Shown here: one piece after another, positions 44,582 to 52,207 of the stretch
How the letters are laid out: each line of letters opens with the position of its first letter
How positions within the stretch are numbered: position 1 is the first letter of the stretch
Source: Chelonobacter sp050613185
Lineage (GTDB): Bacteria > Pseudomonadota > Gammaproteobacteria > Enterobacterales > Pasteurellaceae
Direction: 5' to 3'
NCBI RefSeq assembly: GCF_050613185.1
Contig: NZ_CP192511.1
Coordinates: 868,001-932,000 of the forward strand
DNA: 64,000 nt
Translations under genes and position numbers: made by a program
Notes under the pieces: model-generated
The model's database searches: none
Seen by the model: only the letters and a program-made list of their open reading frames with translations
Told to the model about the DNA's origin: nothing

Positions 44582-45502
44582 ATGTATTGGTTTAAAAATA
44601 TCTTGGTCTATCGTCTCAGCAAAAAGCTGGACTGGAGCAGCCAAACCCTCGACAGCAGCTTGCCGAATCAGGCATTTTATCCGTGCGGCAGCCACGATCA
44701 GAGCAAATTCGGCTGGGCAAAACCGTTAAACGGCAGCGAGTTGCTGCATTTCAGCGTCAATGGGCAAACGCTGCTGGTTGCGCAAAAAGAGGAAAAAATC
44801 CTGCCGGCGCAGGTAGTGAAACAGGCGTTGGACGAGCGGATCGAAACCTTGGAAGAAAAAGAGCAGCGCAAGCTGACGAAAATGGAAAAACAAACCTTAA
44901 AAGACGATGTGATTAACGAATTGTTGCCGCGCGCCTTTAGCAAAAAACAACAGACCGCACTTTGGATCGATTCGGTCAATGACCTGATTTACCTCAATGC
45001 CGCCTCGGCAAAACGGGCGGAAGACACGCTGGCGTTACTGCGTAAATCGCTTGGTTCACTGCCGGTGATCCCATTGGCGTTTGCCAACGAGCCAAGTGCG
45101 GTGATGACCGACTGGATCGCCAATGACAATCTGCCGGGCTGGCTGACCGCACTTGATGAAGCGGAATTGACGTCAACCACCGATGAAGCGGTGATCCGTT
45201 GCAAACAACAAGCGTTAGACAGCGACGAAATGCAAAACCACTTTGCCGCCGGTAAGCAAATCACCAAACTTGCCTTGGAATGGGAGCAACACCTCAGTTT
45301 TGTGTTGCAACAAGATTGCAGCCTGAAGCGATTGAAATTTGCCGATAATGTGCGCGATAAAAACGATGACATTTTGAAAGAGGATTACGCCCAGCGTTTT
45401 GACGCGGATTTTATTCTGATGACCGGCATTTTGGCGCAACTGAGCGAACGCCTGTCGGACGCATTCGGCGGCGAAAAGTCAACCTTGGCGGAAAAAATGT
45501 AA
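44582..45502 (+). CDS. rdgC: recombination-associated protein RdgC
   Basis: About 306 residues from the ATG at 44582; an in-frame TTG directly before it is not needed. E. coli RdgC has the same N-terminus (WFKNILVYRLSKK) and blocks AQKEEKILPAQVVKQAL, LPRAFSKKQQTALWID, SAKRAEDTLALLRKSLGSLPVIPL and QRFDADFILMTG. It forms a ring on double-stranded DNA and restrains RecA. AGGAAAACAG precedes the start. A tiny Cys/Lys-rich reading frame begins one base after its stop. Confidence 0.95.
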   Translation: MYWFKNILVYRLSKKLDWSSQTLDSSLPNQAFYPCGSHDQSKFGWAKPLNGSELLHFSVNGQTLLVAQKEEKILPAQVVKQALDERIETLEEKEQRKLTKMEKQTLKDDVINELLPRAFSKKQQTALWIDSVNDLIYLNAASAKRAEDTLALLRKSLGSLPVIPLAFANEPSAVMTDWIANDNLPGWLTALDEAELTSTTDEAVIRCKQQALDSDEMQNHFAAGKQITKLALEWEQHLSFVLQQDCSLKRLKFADNVRDKNDDILKEDYAQRFDADFILMTGILAQLSERLSDAFGGEKSTLAEKM

Positions 45503-45503
45503 C

Positions 45504-45578
45504 GTGGGCAAAAAAAGCAAATGCTGTAAAAAATATAAGAAAAAGGGCAAATATTGTAAAGATTGCCCTTTGCGCTGA
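45504..45578 (+). CDS. 24-residue Cys/Lys-rich small ORF behind rdgC
   Basis: A GTG-started frame of 24 codons begins one base after the rdgC stop. The product (MGKKSKCCKKYKKKGKYC, then KDCPLR) has four cysteines in a CC-x9-C-x2-C spacing (7, 8, 18, 21), ten lysines and one arginine, with no acidic residue except Asp20. Such composition is unlike noncoding drift. The short gap suggests translational coupling to rdgC; no separate strong ribosome site is seen. A metal-binding, nucleic-acid-contacting knuckle is a guess. An alternative reading is that its last part is only a weak terminator stem (GGGCAA and TTGCCC, 45545-45568). Confidence 0.55.
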   Translation: MGKKSKCCKKYKKKGKYCKDCPLR

Positions 45579-45818
45579 GTTTAACCGCACTTATTGCAGA
45601 TAATCATTTTAAGGCAAGCAAACGGGCACAGATAGTGCAAGTAGTACGGCAAGCGAGTTTGACCAAGTATTAAATCGAATTTAAAACACGGTTCGGCGCA
45701 AAAATCAATCTGTTAGCTATTTTATTAAAAAATAATGACACACATCACATTTATTTCCAATACTTTTGCGTTATACTCAATAATCTTTTGTTATTTGTAA
45801 ACTATTTTGAGGTTAGTT

Positions 45819-46049
45819 GTGGCATATTGGCAATTAGTCAATTTTATTCGCGGGTTATCAATCCTGCTTTCGTTACTGTTGGGCTTACACGCCAGCCCGT
45901 TTTTTATTAGTTCATTTTGGCTGCTGCTCAGCTTAATCACCGCATTAAATATGCTGACCAGCGGCTTGACCGGTTTTTGCACCTGTACTTATCTTGCCGG
46001 CAAAATCGGTATGAAACTGCCGAAGTTATCCAGAGATTACTCCAAATAA
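45819..46049 (+). CDS. small membrane protein (DUF2892/YgaP-tail-like)
   Basis: About 76 residues from GTG at 45819, six bases behind GAGG; a TTG four codons earlier is less likely. There are two hydrophobic segments (about 10-25 and 30-52) with FIRGLSILLSLLLGLHASPFF and LLSLITALNMLTSGLTGFCTCTYLAGKIG. The FIRG-L-G and CxC features resemble the DUF2892 inner-membrane domain found alone or fused to rhodanese as in YgaP. Function unknown. The 240-base gap upstream contains one uptake core and otherwise nothing I recognise. Confidence 0.65.
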   Translation: MAYWQLVNFIRGLSILLSLLLGLHASPFFISSFWLLLSLITALNMLTSGLTGFCTCTYLAGKIGMKLPKLSRDYSK

Positions 46050-46103
46050 CATAAGGGGAGATTTCCTCTTAGTTCCATTAAAAAAGATGACTGATTCGGT
46101 AGC

Positions 46104-46129
46104 GTAGGGGCGGATTATATATCCGCTCG
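46104..46129. repeat. left copy of the 26-bp palindromic repeat bounding the TA-like pair
   Basis: It begins GTAGGGGCGGATTATATATC and ends CCGCTCG, differing from the fucO-side arm at two of 26 positions. A Hin uptake sequence (GAAGTGCGGT) follows within 5 bases. Its partner in inverse orientation is at 47080-47105. Confidence 0.85.
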
Positions 46130-46280
46130 TTCGAAGTGCGGTATCCATATAATTAGCGTGAATCGGTACTTATTCAAAAAATTGGATAAGTTCAGAAGAC
46201 TGACAATCGGCTGACTTCAGGTATATAATGAATAACACCCTTACCCATCACTGAACGACATGAGCCATTGGAGAACGCAA

Positions 46281-46454
46281 ATGACCAATCAACAAATTGC
46301 CGAGCATCAACGCCAGTTGCACATTCAATTCAAAGCGTGGATGGACGATAAGAAAAAGCGTGAAGTACTGACGTTTCAACGTTCGAATGGGAATATTGTT
46401 CGCCATTATCCTGACGGACATGAAGAAGTGATTGAATATGCTAAAGCAAAGTAA
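46281..46454 (+). CDS. putative antitoxin-like small protein
   Basis: A 57-residue protein from the ATG at 46281, behind GGAG. It is charged (WMDDKKKREVLTFQRSNGNI, HYPDGHEEVIEYAKAK), without membrane segments. Its end overlaps the start of the next gene (ATG at 46438) by 17 bases. Small proteins of this size directly before a zeta-toxin/AAA-like kinase gene occur in several Pasteurellaceae and Neisseria relatives, so an antitoxin role is inferred by position only; I do not recognise a named domain. Confidence 0.65.
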   Translation: MTNQQIAEHQRQLHIQFKAWMDDKKKREVLTFQRSNGNIVRHYPDGHEEVIEYAKAK

Positions 46455-47018
46455 TTTAGCTATTTTCTACTGCGGCACCAATGGGCGGGCAAAACCACAT
46501 TACGCGGATTTAACAAAGACACGGTACAAATTGTGATCGATTCCGATCATATCGCCATGCAAATTAACTCTGAAAATCCACGCTTGGCGGACAGCCTTGC
46601 TGGCAGAAAAGCGATTGAATTATTTAAATTTGCGATTGAACATCAAATTTCGTTTTCAATGGAATCCACGTTATCAGGCAATTCCATTTTGCAACGAATC
46701 AAGAAAGCCAAAGAAAATAGTTTTTATGTGCGATTAAATTATGTGGGTGTAAATAGTGTTTCAATCAACATTGATCGCGTAAAAGCAAGAGTAGCAAACG
46801 GCGGACATTTTATTGATGAAACGACAATCCGCAACCGCTATGACATCAGTTTGCAAAATTTAATTAAAATCTTACCACTTTGTGATGAAGTGTTTATTTA
46901 TGACAATTCGGAAGAGCTACCGAATTTGGTGTTTCATCTTAAAGGAAATAAATTAACCCAGTGGCTTGATTTGCTGCCGGAGTGGTGTGAAGAATTAAAA
47001 CACGCACTAAATCAGTAG
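46438..47018 (+). pseudogene. zeta-toxin-like P-loop kinase, frameshifted in Walker A
   Basis: The frame from ATG at 46438 reads MLKQSNLAIFYCGTNG and then loses register at 46483-46490. Adding one base restores GTNGAGKTTLRGFNKDTVQ and joins a 160-residue open frame: VIDSDHIAMQINSENPRLAD, FSMESTLSG and VKARVANGGHFIDETTIRNRY, the pattern of zeta-toxin/UDP-sugar-kinase-like ATPases (P-loop, DSD, ESTLS, RV-GGH). Total would be about 193 residues. The break falls in a G-rich run (GGGCGGG), so it may be a true mutation, a slippage site or a base-call error. As written the P-loop is not translated in frame. Confidence 0.75.
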
Positions 47019-47079
47019 TAATGCAGGGTCAGCATTCACAATGCATTTAATCTATAAATAAAAAATGCAAAGTGCGGTT

Positions 47080-47105
47080 CGGGCGGATATATAATCCGCC
47101 CCTAC
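47080..47105. repeat. right copy of the 26-bp palindromic repeat
   Basis: It begins CGGGCGGATATATAATCCGC and ends CCCCTAC, the inverse of 46104-46129 with one mismatch, and one base different from the arm at 3475-3500. A uptake sequence (AAAGTGCGGT) abuts its inner side, as at 3420-3428. It also lies 23 bases behind the mutS stop and could fold as an mRNA-end hairpin. Confidence 0.85.
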
Positions 47106-47128
47106 TTTTACCATTAAAATCAATTACT

Positions 47129-49717
47129 TTAACCTTTCACCAAGGTTTTTAACTGATACAAATACGTCAATGCCTGTTTCGGGGTTAAATCATCGGGATC
47201 GAGCTGTTGCAACATCTGCCAGACCGCACTTTTGCCTTCATCTTCTTCGATCAACGGCAATTCTGCCTGCATTTGGTTCAATTCGCGCAGTTGTTGCAGT
47301 TTTTGATCACCCGTTTGTTGCGATAAACGTTCCAACTGGTTCAGTTTTTGTTTGGCAAGGGTCAGCACCTTTTTCGGCACGCCTGCCAATGCCGCTACCG
47401 CCAAGCCGTAACTTTTACTCGCCGCACCCTCTTGTACCGCATGCATAAAGGCAATACTGTCGTTGTGTTCCAAGGCGTCGAGATGTACGTTAAACACGCC
47501 CTCAAACTGCTGTGGCAACACGGTCAGTTCAAAATAATGGGTGGCAAACAGGGTCAGCGAACGCAATTTTTGCGCCAACCACTCGGCGCACGCCCATGCC
47601 AACGCCAAGCCGTCATAAGTGGAAGTGCCGCGCCCGATTTCATCAATCAGCACCAAACTTTTCTCACCGGCTTGGTGCAGAATATTCGCCATTTCGGTCA
47701 TCTCCACCATAAAGGTCGAACGTCCCGAAGCGAGGTCGTCCGACGCGCCAATGCGGGTAAAAATCCGATCAATCGGGCCGATAACCGCACTTTGTGCCGG
47801 TACAAAACTGCCGATGTATGCCATCAGCACGATCAACGCTGTTTGCCGCATATAGGTGCTTTTACCCCCCATATTCGGACCGGTTACCACCAAAAGATGA
47901 CGTTGCGGATTGAGTTGCAGCGGATTGGCAATAAACGGATCACTCATCACCTGTTCCACCACCGGGTGACGACCGTTTTCAATCGCAATGCCGATTTGCT
48001 CGGCAAACTGCGGACGACTGTAATTCAGGGTTTGCGCCCGTTCGGCTAAATTACTGAACACGTCCAACTGCGCAAGGGTCAGCGCCGCCAGCTGTAGATC
48101 GCCCAAGTGCGGTAGCAGGCGTTCGAACAATTCGTCATACAACTGCTTTTCCAACGCCAACGCCGCACCTTTGGCTTTCAGCACTTTGTCTTCGTAGGTT
48201 TTCAGTTCGGGAATAATATAACGTTCGGCATTTTTCAGGGTTTGGCGGCGCACATAATGTATCGGCGCACGATCCGCCTGCCCGCGGCTGATTTGGATAT
48301 AGTAGCCGTGCACCGCATTAAAGCCGATTTTCAGGGTGTCAATGCCGGTCGCTTCGCGCTCGCGCGCTTCCAACTCGTCCAAAAAGCGGGTTGCGCCGGC
48401 AGACAACTCGCGCCATTCGTCCAACTCCGCATGATAGCCCGGTGCAATCACCCCACCGTCGCGAATCAGCAACGGCGGCGTTTCCACCAACGCCTGTTGT
48501 AACAGTTCACATAATTCGGAAAAATCGTCGATTAAGCCGCAAAGCGCAGTTAGCTGCGGCGAATTGTGCGGAATCAGTTGATTTTTAATCGGCGGAATTT
48601 GCTCCAGTGCGCTACGCAAACGGGTGAGATCACGCGGACGCGCCGAACGCAACGCCACCCGCGCCAAAATCCGCTCCATGTCGCCCACTTGGCGCAATAA
48701 CGGTTGTAAATCGGCGATTAAGTCATACTGCAAAATATCGGCAATCGCCTGTTGCCGCTTTTGTAACTGGGCAGTGTCGCAAATCGGCTGATGAATCCAG
48801 CGTTTCAACAAACGGCTGCCCATCGGCGTGACACAGTGATCCAACACCCACGCCAAGGTGTATTCCGTGCCGCCGGCAAGATTCTGCGTCAGCTCCAAAT
48901 TGCGCCGCGTCGCAGCGTCCAGCACGATAAATTCGCTGTTTTGCACCAGACTGATCGAATTGATATGCGGCAGGGCGGTGCGCTGGGTCTCTTTGGCATA
49001 ATGCAGCAAACAGCCGGCGGCACACAGCCCCAAACTCGCCTTTTCCACACCGAAGGCTTTCAAATCTTTGGTGCCGAACTGACGGTTGAGTAACTGAAGT
49101 GCGGTATTCAGTTCAAATTCCCAAATCGGGCGGCGGCGCAAACCGCGACAGCCTTGCAACAGCCCCATGTCGCTGAACTCTTCATCATATAACAACTCGG
49201 CAATCGACAAGCGTTGCAGCTCCGCTTGCAGCGCCGCCGAATTATCATGTTCGCTGATTTGAAACCGCCCCGAACTCATGTCCAAGGTTGCCAGCGCAAA
49301 CCGCACGTTGTGTTGATACACCGCCGCGATCAGGTTATCTTGCCGCTCCGGGAGCAAGGCTTCGTCGCTGACCGTGCCGGGCGTGACAATCCGAACCACC
49401 TGCCGCTCGACCGGACCTTTGCTCGCTGCCGGATCGCCAATCTGCTCGCAAATCGCCACCGACTCGCCCAGGCGCACCAACTTTGCCAAATAGCCCTCGA
49501 CCGCATGATACGGCACTCCCGCCATCGGAATCGGCTGCCCGGCGGAATTGCCGCGTTTGGTCAACGAAATATCCAACAACTGCGCCGCTTTCTTGGCATC
49601 GTCATAAAATAATTCGTAAAAATCCCCCATACGGTAAAACAGCAAAATATCGGGATTTTCCGCTTTCAGGCGCAAATATTGTTGCATCATCGGGGTGTGG
49701 GCATGTAATTCTTGCAT
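47129..49717 (-). CDS. mutS: DNA mismatch repair protein MutS
   Basis: An 862-residue mismatch-recognition ATPase. The mismatch wedge motif is MGDFYELFYDDA (31-42, Phe-x-Glu). Walker A is GPNMGGKSTYMRQTA near 620, Walker B LVLIDEIGRGTSTYDGLALAWA, followed by the dimer helices GAASKSYGLAVAALAGVP and a C-terminal region for tetramers. Length is close to E. coli MutS (853). It is divergent from recA and convergent to the TA-like pair. Confidence 0.97.
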   Translation of the reverse strand: MQELHAHTPMMQQYLRLKAENPDILLFYRMGDFYELFYDDAKKAAQLLDISLTKRGNSAGQPIPMAGVPYHAVEGYLAKLVRLGESVAICEQIGDPAASKGPVERQVVRIVTPGTVSDEALLPERQDNLIAAVYQHNVRFALATLDMSSGRFQISEHDNSAALQAELQRLSIAELLYDEEFSDMGLLQGCRGLRRRPIWEFELNTALQLLNRQFGTKDLKAFGVEKASLGLCAAGCLLHYAKETQRTALPHINSISLVQNSEFIVLDAATRRNLELTQNLAGGTEYTLAWVLDHCVTPMGSRLLKRWIHQPICDTAQLQKRQQAIADILQYDLIADLQPLLRQVGDMERILARVALRSARPRDLTRLRSALEQIPPIKNQLIPHNSPQLTALCGLIDDFSELCELLQQALVETPPLLIRDGGVIAPGYHAELDEWRELSAGATRFLDELEAREREATGIDTLKIGFNAVHGYYIQISRGQADRAPIHYVRRQTLKNAERYIIPELKTYEDKVLKAKGAALALEKQLYDELFERLLPHLGDLQLAALTLAQLDVFSNLAERAQTLNYSRPQFAEQIGIAIENGRHPVVEQVMSDPFIANPLQLNPQRHLLVVTGPNMGGKSTYMRQTALIVLMAYIGSFVPAQSAVIGPIDRIFTRIGASDDLASGRSTFMVEMTEMANILHQAGEKSLVLIDEIGRGTSTYDGLALAWACAEWLAQKLRSLTLFATHYFELTVLPQQFEGVFNVHLDALEHNDSIAFMHAVQEGAASKSYGLAVAALAGVPKKVLTLAKQKLNQLERLSQQTGDQKLQQLRELNQMQAELPLIEEDEGKSAVWQMLQQLDPDDLTPKQALTYLYQLKTLVKG

Positions 49718-49864
49718 AACTCTTTTAGCATTTAGGGTTAATTGGCGACATTATACGTGATTTTTCGCAGATTGATAAAATGGCATAAAAAAGAAATCAA
49801 TGCTGAAAGTGCGGTTTTGGAATGGCTTTCACATCCTGCAAAAAAAGATCAAAATTTCACTTGA

Positions 49865-49884
49865 TACTGTATAACCGTACAGTA
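49865..49884 (+). promoter_or_regulatory. LexA (SOS) box of recA
   Basis: TACTGTATAACCGTACAGTA fits the gammaproteobacterial LexA consensus TACTGTATATATATACAGTA, with both CTG and CAG half sites. It overlaps the probable -35/-10 region (a TATAAT is formed at its right edge) and lies 51 bases upstream of recA. Confidence 0.93.
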
Positions 49885-49934
49885 TAATAAGCGGTAATTC
49901 TGATCAAGCAAGATTGCGTAACTAGAGGTTTAGT

Positions 49935-50987
49935 ATGGACGATAACAAACAAAAAGCACTGGCTGCCGCATTGGGGCAAATTGAAAAGCAATTTGGTAAA
50001 GGGTCGATTATGCGCTTGGGCGACACACAAACCCTGGATATTGAGTCGATTTCAACCGGCTCACTCGGTTTGGACGTCGCCTTGGGAATCGGTGGTTTGC
50101 CGATGGGGCGGATTGTGGAAATTTTCGGACCGGAATCTTCCGGCAAAACCACGCTAACCTTATCGGTGATTGCGCAAGCGCAAAAAGCCGGCAAAACCTG
50201 TGCCTTTATTGACGCCGAACACGCATTGGATCCGATTTATGCCAGCAAATTAGGCGTTGATGTGAAAGAGTTGTTGGTATCCCAGCCCGACAACGGCGAA
50301 CAGGCGTTGGAAATTTGTGACGCCTTGGTGCGTTCCGGTGCGGTGGAAGTGATTATTGTCGATTCCGTCGCCGCCTTGACCCCGAAAGCGGAGATCGAAG
50401 GCGATATGGGCGATTCGCATATGGGCTTGCAGGCGCGTTTGATGTCACAGGCACTGCGCAAGCTGACCGGGCATATCAAAACCGCGAATTGCTTAGTGGT
50501 GTTTATCAACCAAATCCGCATGAAAATCGGCGTGATGTTCGGCAACCCGGAAACCACCACCGGCGGTAATGCGCTCAAATTCTATGCTTCTGTACGTTTG
50601 GATATCCGCCGCACCGGGGCGGTCAAAAACGGCGAAGAAGTCATCGGGAGCGAAACCCGGGTGAAAGTGGTGAAAAATAAAGTCGCGGCGCCATTCCGCC
50701 AAGCCGAATTCCAAATTATGTACGGCGAAGGCATTTCCAAGCTGGGCGAATTAATCGAACTGGGCGTGAAACACAAACTGGTGGAAAAAGCCGGTGCATG
50801 GTATGCCTATAACGGCAGTAAAATCGGACAAGGTCGTGCCAATGCGATGAAGTGGATGGCAGAAAACCAAGCCGCCGCTCAGGAATTGGAAGACAAATTG
50901 CGTACCGAATTATTGGCAAATCCCGAACAAGGTTTAGTTGCCGATATCGACGGCGACGATGAAGGTTTTGAAGCGAACGACGAGTAA
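49935..50987 (+). CDS. recA: recombinase RecA
   Basis: A 350-residue RecA: N-terminal KALAAALGQIEKQFGKGSIM, Walker A GPESSGKTTLTLS near 66, Walker B VIIVDSVAALTP, loop L2 NQIRMKIGVMFGNPETTTGGNALKFYAS, and an acidic C-terminus ending DGDDEGFEANDE. It catalyses strand exchange and LexA cleavage. A 22-bp palindrome lies between it and recX, which likely tunes read-through. Confidence 0.98.
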   Translation: MDDNKQKALAAALGQIEKQFGKGSIMRLGDTQTLDIESISTGSLGLDVALGIGGLPMGRIVEIFGPESSGKTTLTLSVIAQAQKAGKTCAFIDAEHALDPIYASKLGVDVKELLVSQPDNGEQALEICDALVRSGAVEVIIVDSVAALTPKAEIEGDMGDSHMGLQARLMSQALRKLTGHIKTANCLVVFINQIRMKIGVMFGNPETTTGGNALKFYASVRLDIRRTGAVKNGEEVIGSETRVKVVKNKVAAPFRQAEFQIMYGEGISKLGELIELGVKHKLVEKAGAWYAYNGSKIGQGRANAMKWMAENQAAAQELEDKLRTELLANPEQGLVADIDGDDEGFEANDE

Positions 50988-50994
50988 TAGCCGG

Positions 50995-51016
50995 CTCCCT
51001 GCGCATGCGCAGGGAG
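50995..51016 (+). terminator. palindrome between recA and recX (attenuator-like)
   Basis: A perfect 22-bp palindrome (starts CTCCCTGCGC, centre GCATGC) lies 8 bases after the recA stop. It has no T-run behind it, so it is likely a leaky terminator or RNA stability element that reduces recX expression relative to recA, as is known in E. coli. Confidence 0.6.
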
Positions 51017-51043
51017 GAAAATTAAGCATTATACAAACGAATT

Positions 51044-51499
51044 ATGAACAAAATCGCTCTTGCCTATATTATGAATCTGCTGGCGCGGCGTGATTACAGC
51101 TGTGAAGAGATTCGGCAAAAAATGACGGCAAAAGCCTTTGCTGCGGAAGATATTGAAACAGTGCTGCAACATTGCCGGCAAAAAGGTTGGCAAAGTGATC
51201 AACGCTTTTGCGAGCATTTTCTGCTGTCGCGCAGCCGCAAAGGATACGGTCCGGCACGAATTAAGCAGGAATTGCAGCAAAAAGGTATCGCAAGCGATCT
51301 GATCTCCGCGCAATTTGCCCAAACTGCGCTTGATTGGTTCGAACTGGCGGAAAGCGTTTTTCAAAAGAAATTTTCAAATATCCAAACCGCTCAATGGGAC
51401 ATGAAACAAAAGCAAAAAGCGTGGCGCTTTATGTCGAATCATGGTTTTCAGCCCGATCACTTCCGCCATTTATTCAAGCTTGATTCGGATGACGACTAA
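51044..51499 (+). CDS. recX: RecA regulatory protein RecX
   Basis: A 151-residue RecX with its three-helix repeats: YIMNLLARRDYSCEEIRQKMTAK, VLQHCRQKGWQSDQRFCEHFLLSRSRKGYGPARIKQEL and the C-terminal QKQKAWRFMSNHGFQPDHFRHLF. It binds RecA filaments and inhibits them. It follows recA with 56 bases between, typical of the operon. The start ATG at 51044 has only a weak ribosome site, consistent with low expression. Confidence 0.95.
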   Translation: MNKIALAYIMNLLARRDYSCEEIRQKMTAKAFAAEDIETVLQHCRQKGWQSDQRFCEHFLLSRSRKGYGPARIKQELQQKGIASDLISAQFAQTALDWFELAESVFQKKFSNIQTAQWDMKQKQKAWRFMSNHGFQPDHFRHLFKLDSDDD

Positions 51500-51703
51500 C
51501 TGATCGCCATGCGTTCTCCTGTCGGCAAGCCTAAGCCTAAACTCAACATTAATATCACCAAAAGCCGTTGTTTTTAGTCCGTCATTGCGCTGACCGACGC
51601 TTAGATTTAGAATGGAGAGAGTTGCCAACGAAGCATAGGGTAACCATAAGCGGTAGGTACTTGTGCCGTAATAAGATATTCTTTATAGGTTAATGGATTA
51701 ACA

Positions 51704-52201
51704 ATGATCAGTATTGAGAAATATACCTTTTGGCACTTTGACGATTTGCTGAGTTACCAATTGGATTCGGAACAAGCCAAATATGTACGCCAACCGTGGC
51801 AATGGTTTGAAGGGCACACCTTGCTGTTAAGCAACGGCATGACCGGTGTTTCGATTTTACAAGATAAAACCGCAGTCGGTTTTTTCGTGCTTGATCGCGG
51901 CCCGGAAAAGCTGGAATATACCAATAATCCGCAGGCGATCTTGCTGCGCTCTTTCTCGATTAATCCGCAATATCAGGGGATGGGAATCGCCACTACCGCC
52001 CTCACGCCCAATCTGATCGATTCCTTTATCTACAATTTATCGCCGAAATACAATGAAATCGTGTTAGCGGTCAATCCGCTAAACCAACGGGCGTATCAAC
52101 TCTATCTACGCTGCGGCTTTCAGGCTGCCGGCAAAGTGATTATTAATGTGCGCGGCGCACGTTCGGTACTCACGCGCCGTATCGGTGGCAATCCGGCCTA
52201 A
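51704..52201 (+). CDS. GNAT-family N-acetyltransferase
   Basis: A 165-residue single GNAT domain with the acetyl-CoA loop in SFSINPQYQGMGIATTALTPN (about 86-106) and NPLNQRAYQLYLRCGFQAAGK near the C-terminus. It lacks further domains. The substrate cannot be told. It is alone between recX and the convergent ABC-F gene; the 204-base gap upstream contains no gene I can support. Confidence 0.82.
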   Translation: MISIEKYTFWHFDDLLSYQLDSEQAKYVRQPWQWFEGHTLLLSNGMTGVSILQDKTAVGFFVLDRGPEKLEYTNNPQAILLRSFSINPQYQGMGIATTALTPNLIDSFIYNLSPKYNEIVLAVNPLNQRAYQLYLRCGFQAAGKVIINVRGARSVLTRRIGGNPA

Positions 52202-52207
52202 GCAACG

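Noticed and set aside
46104..47105. The 26-bp repeats as a CRISPR-like array
   Set aside because: They are inverse, not direct, only two copies stand here, and genes rather than spacers lie between them.
51500..51703. A short membrane-like reading (LVILMLSLGLGLPTGER) on the minus strand of the recX-GNAT gap
   Set aside because: Only about 20 codons with stops on both sides; too little to call a gene remnant.
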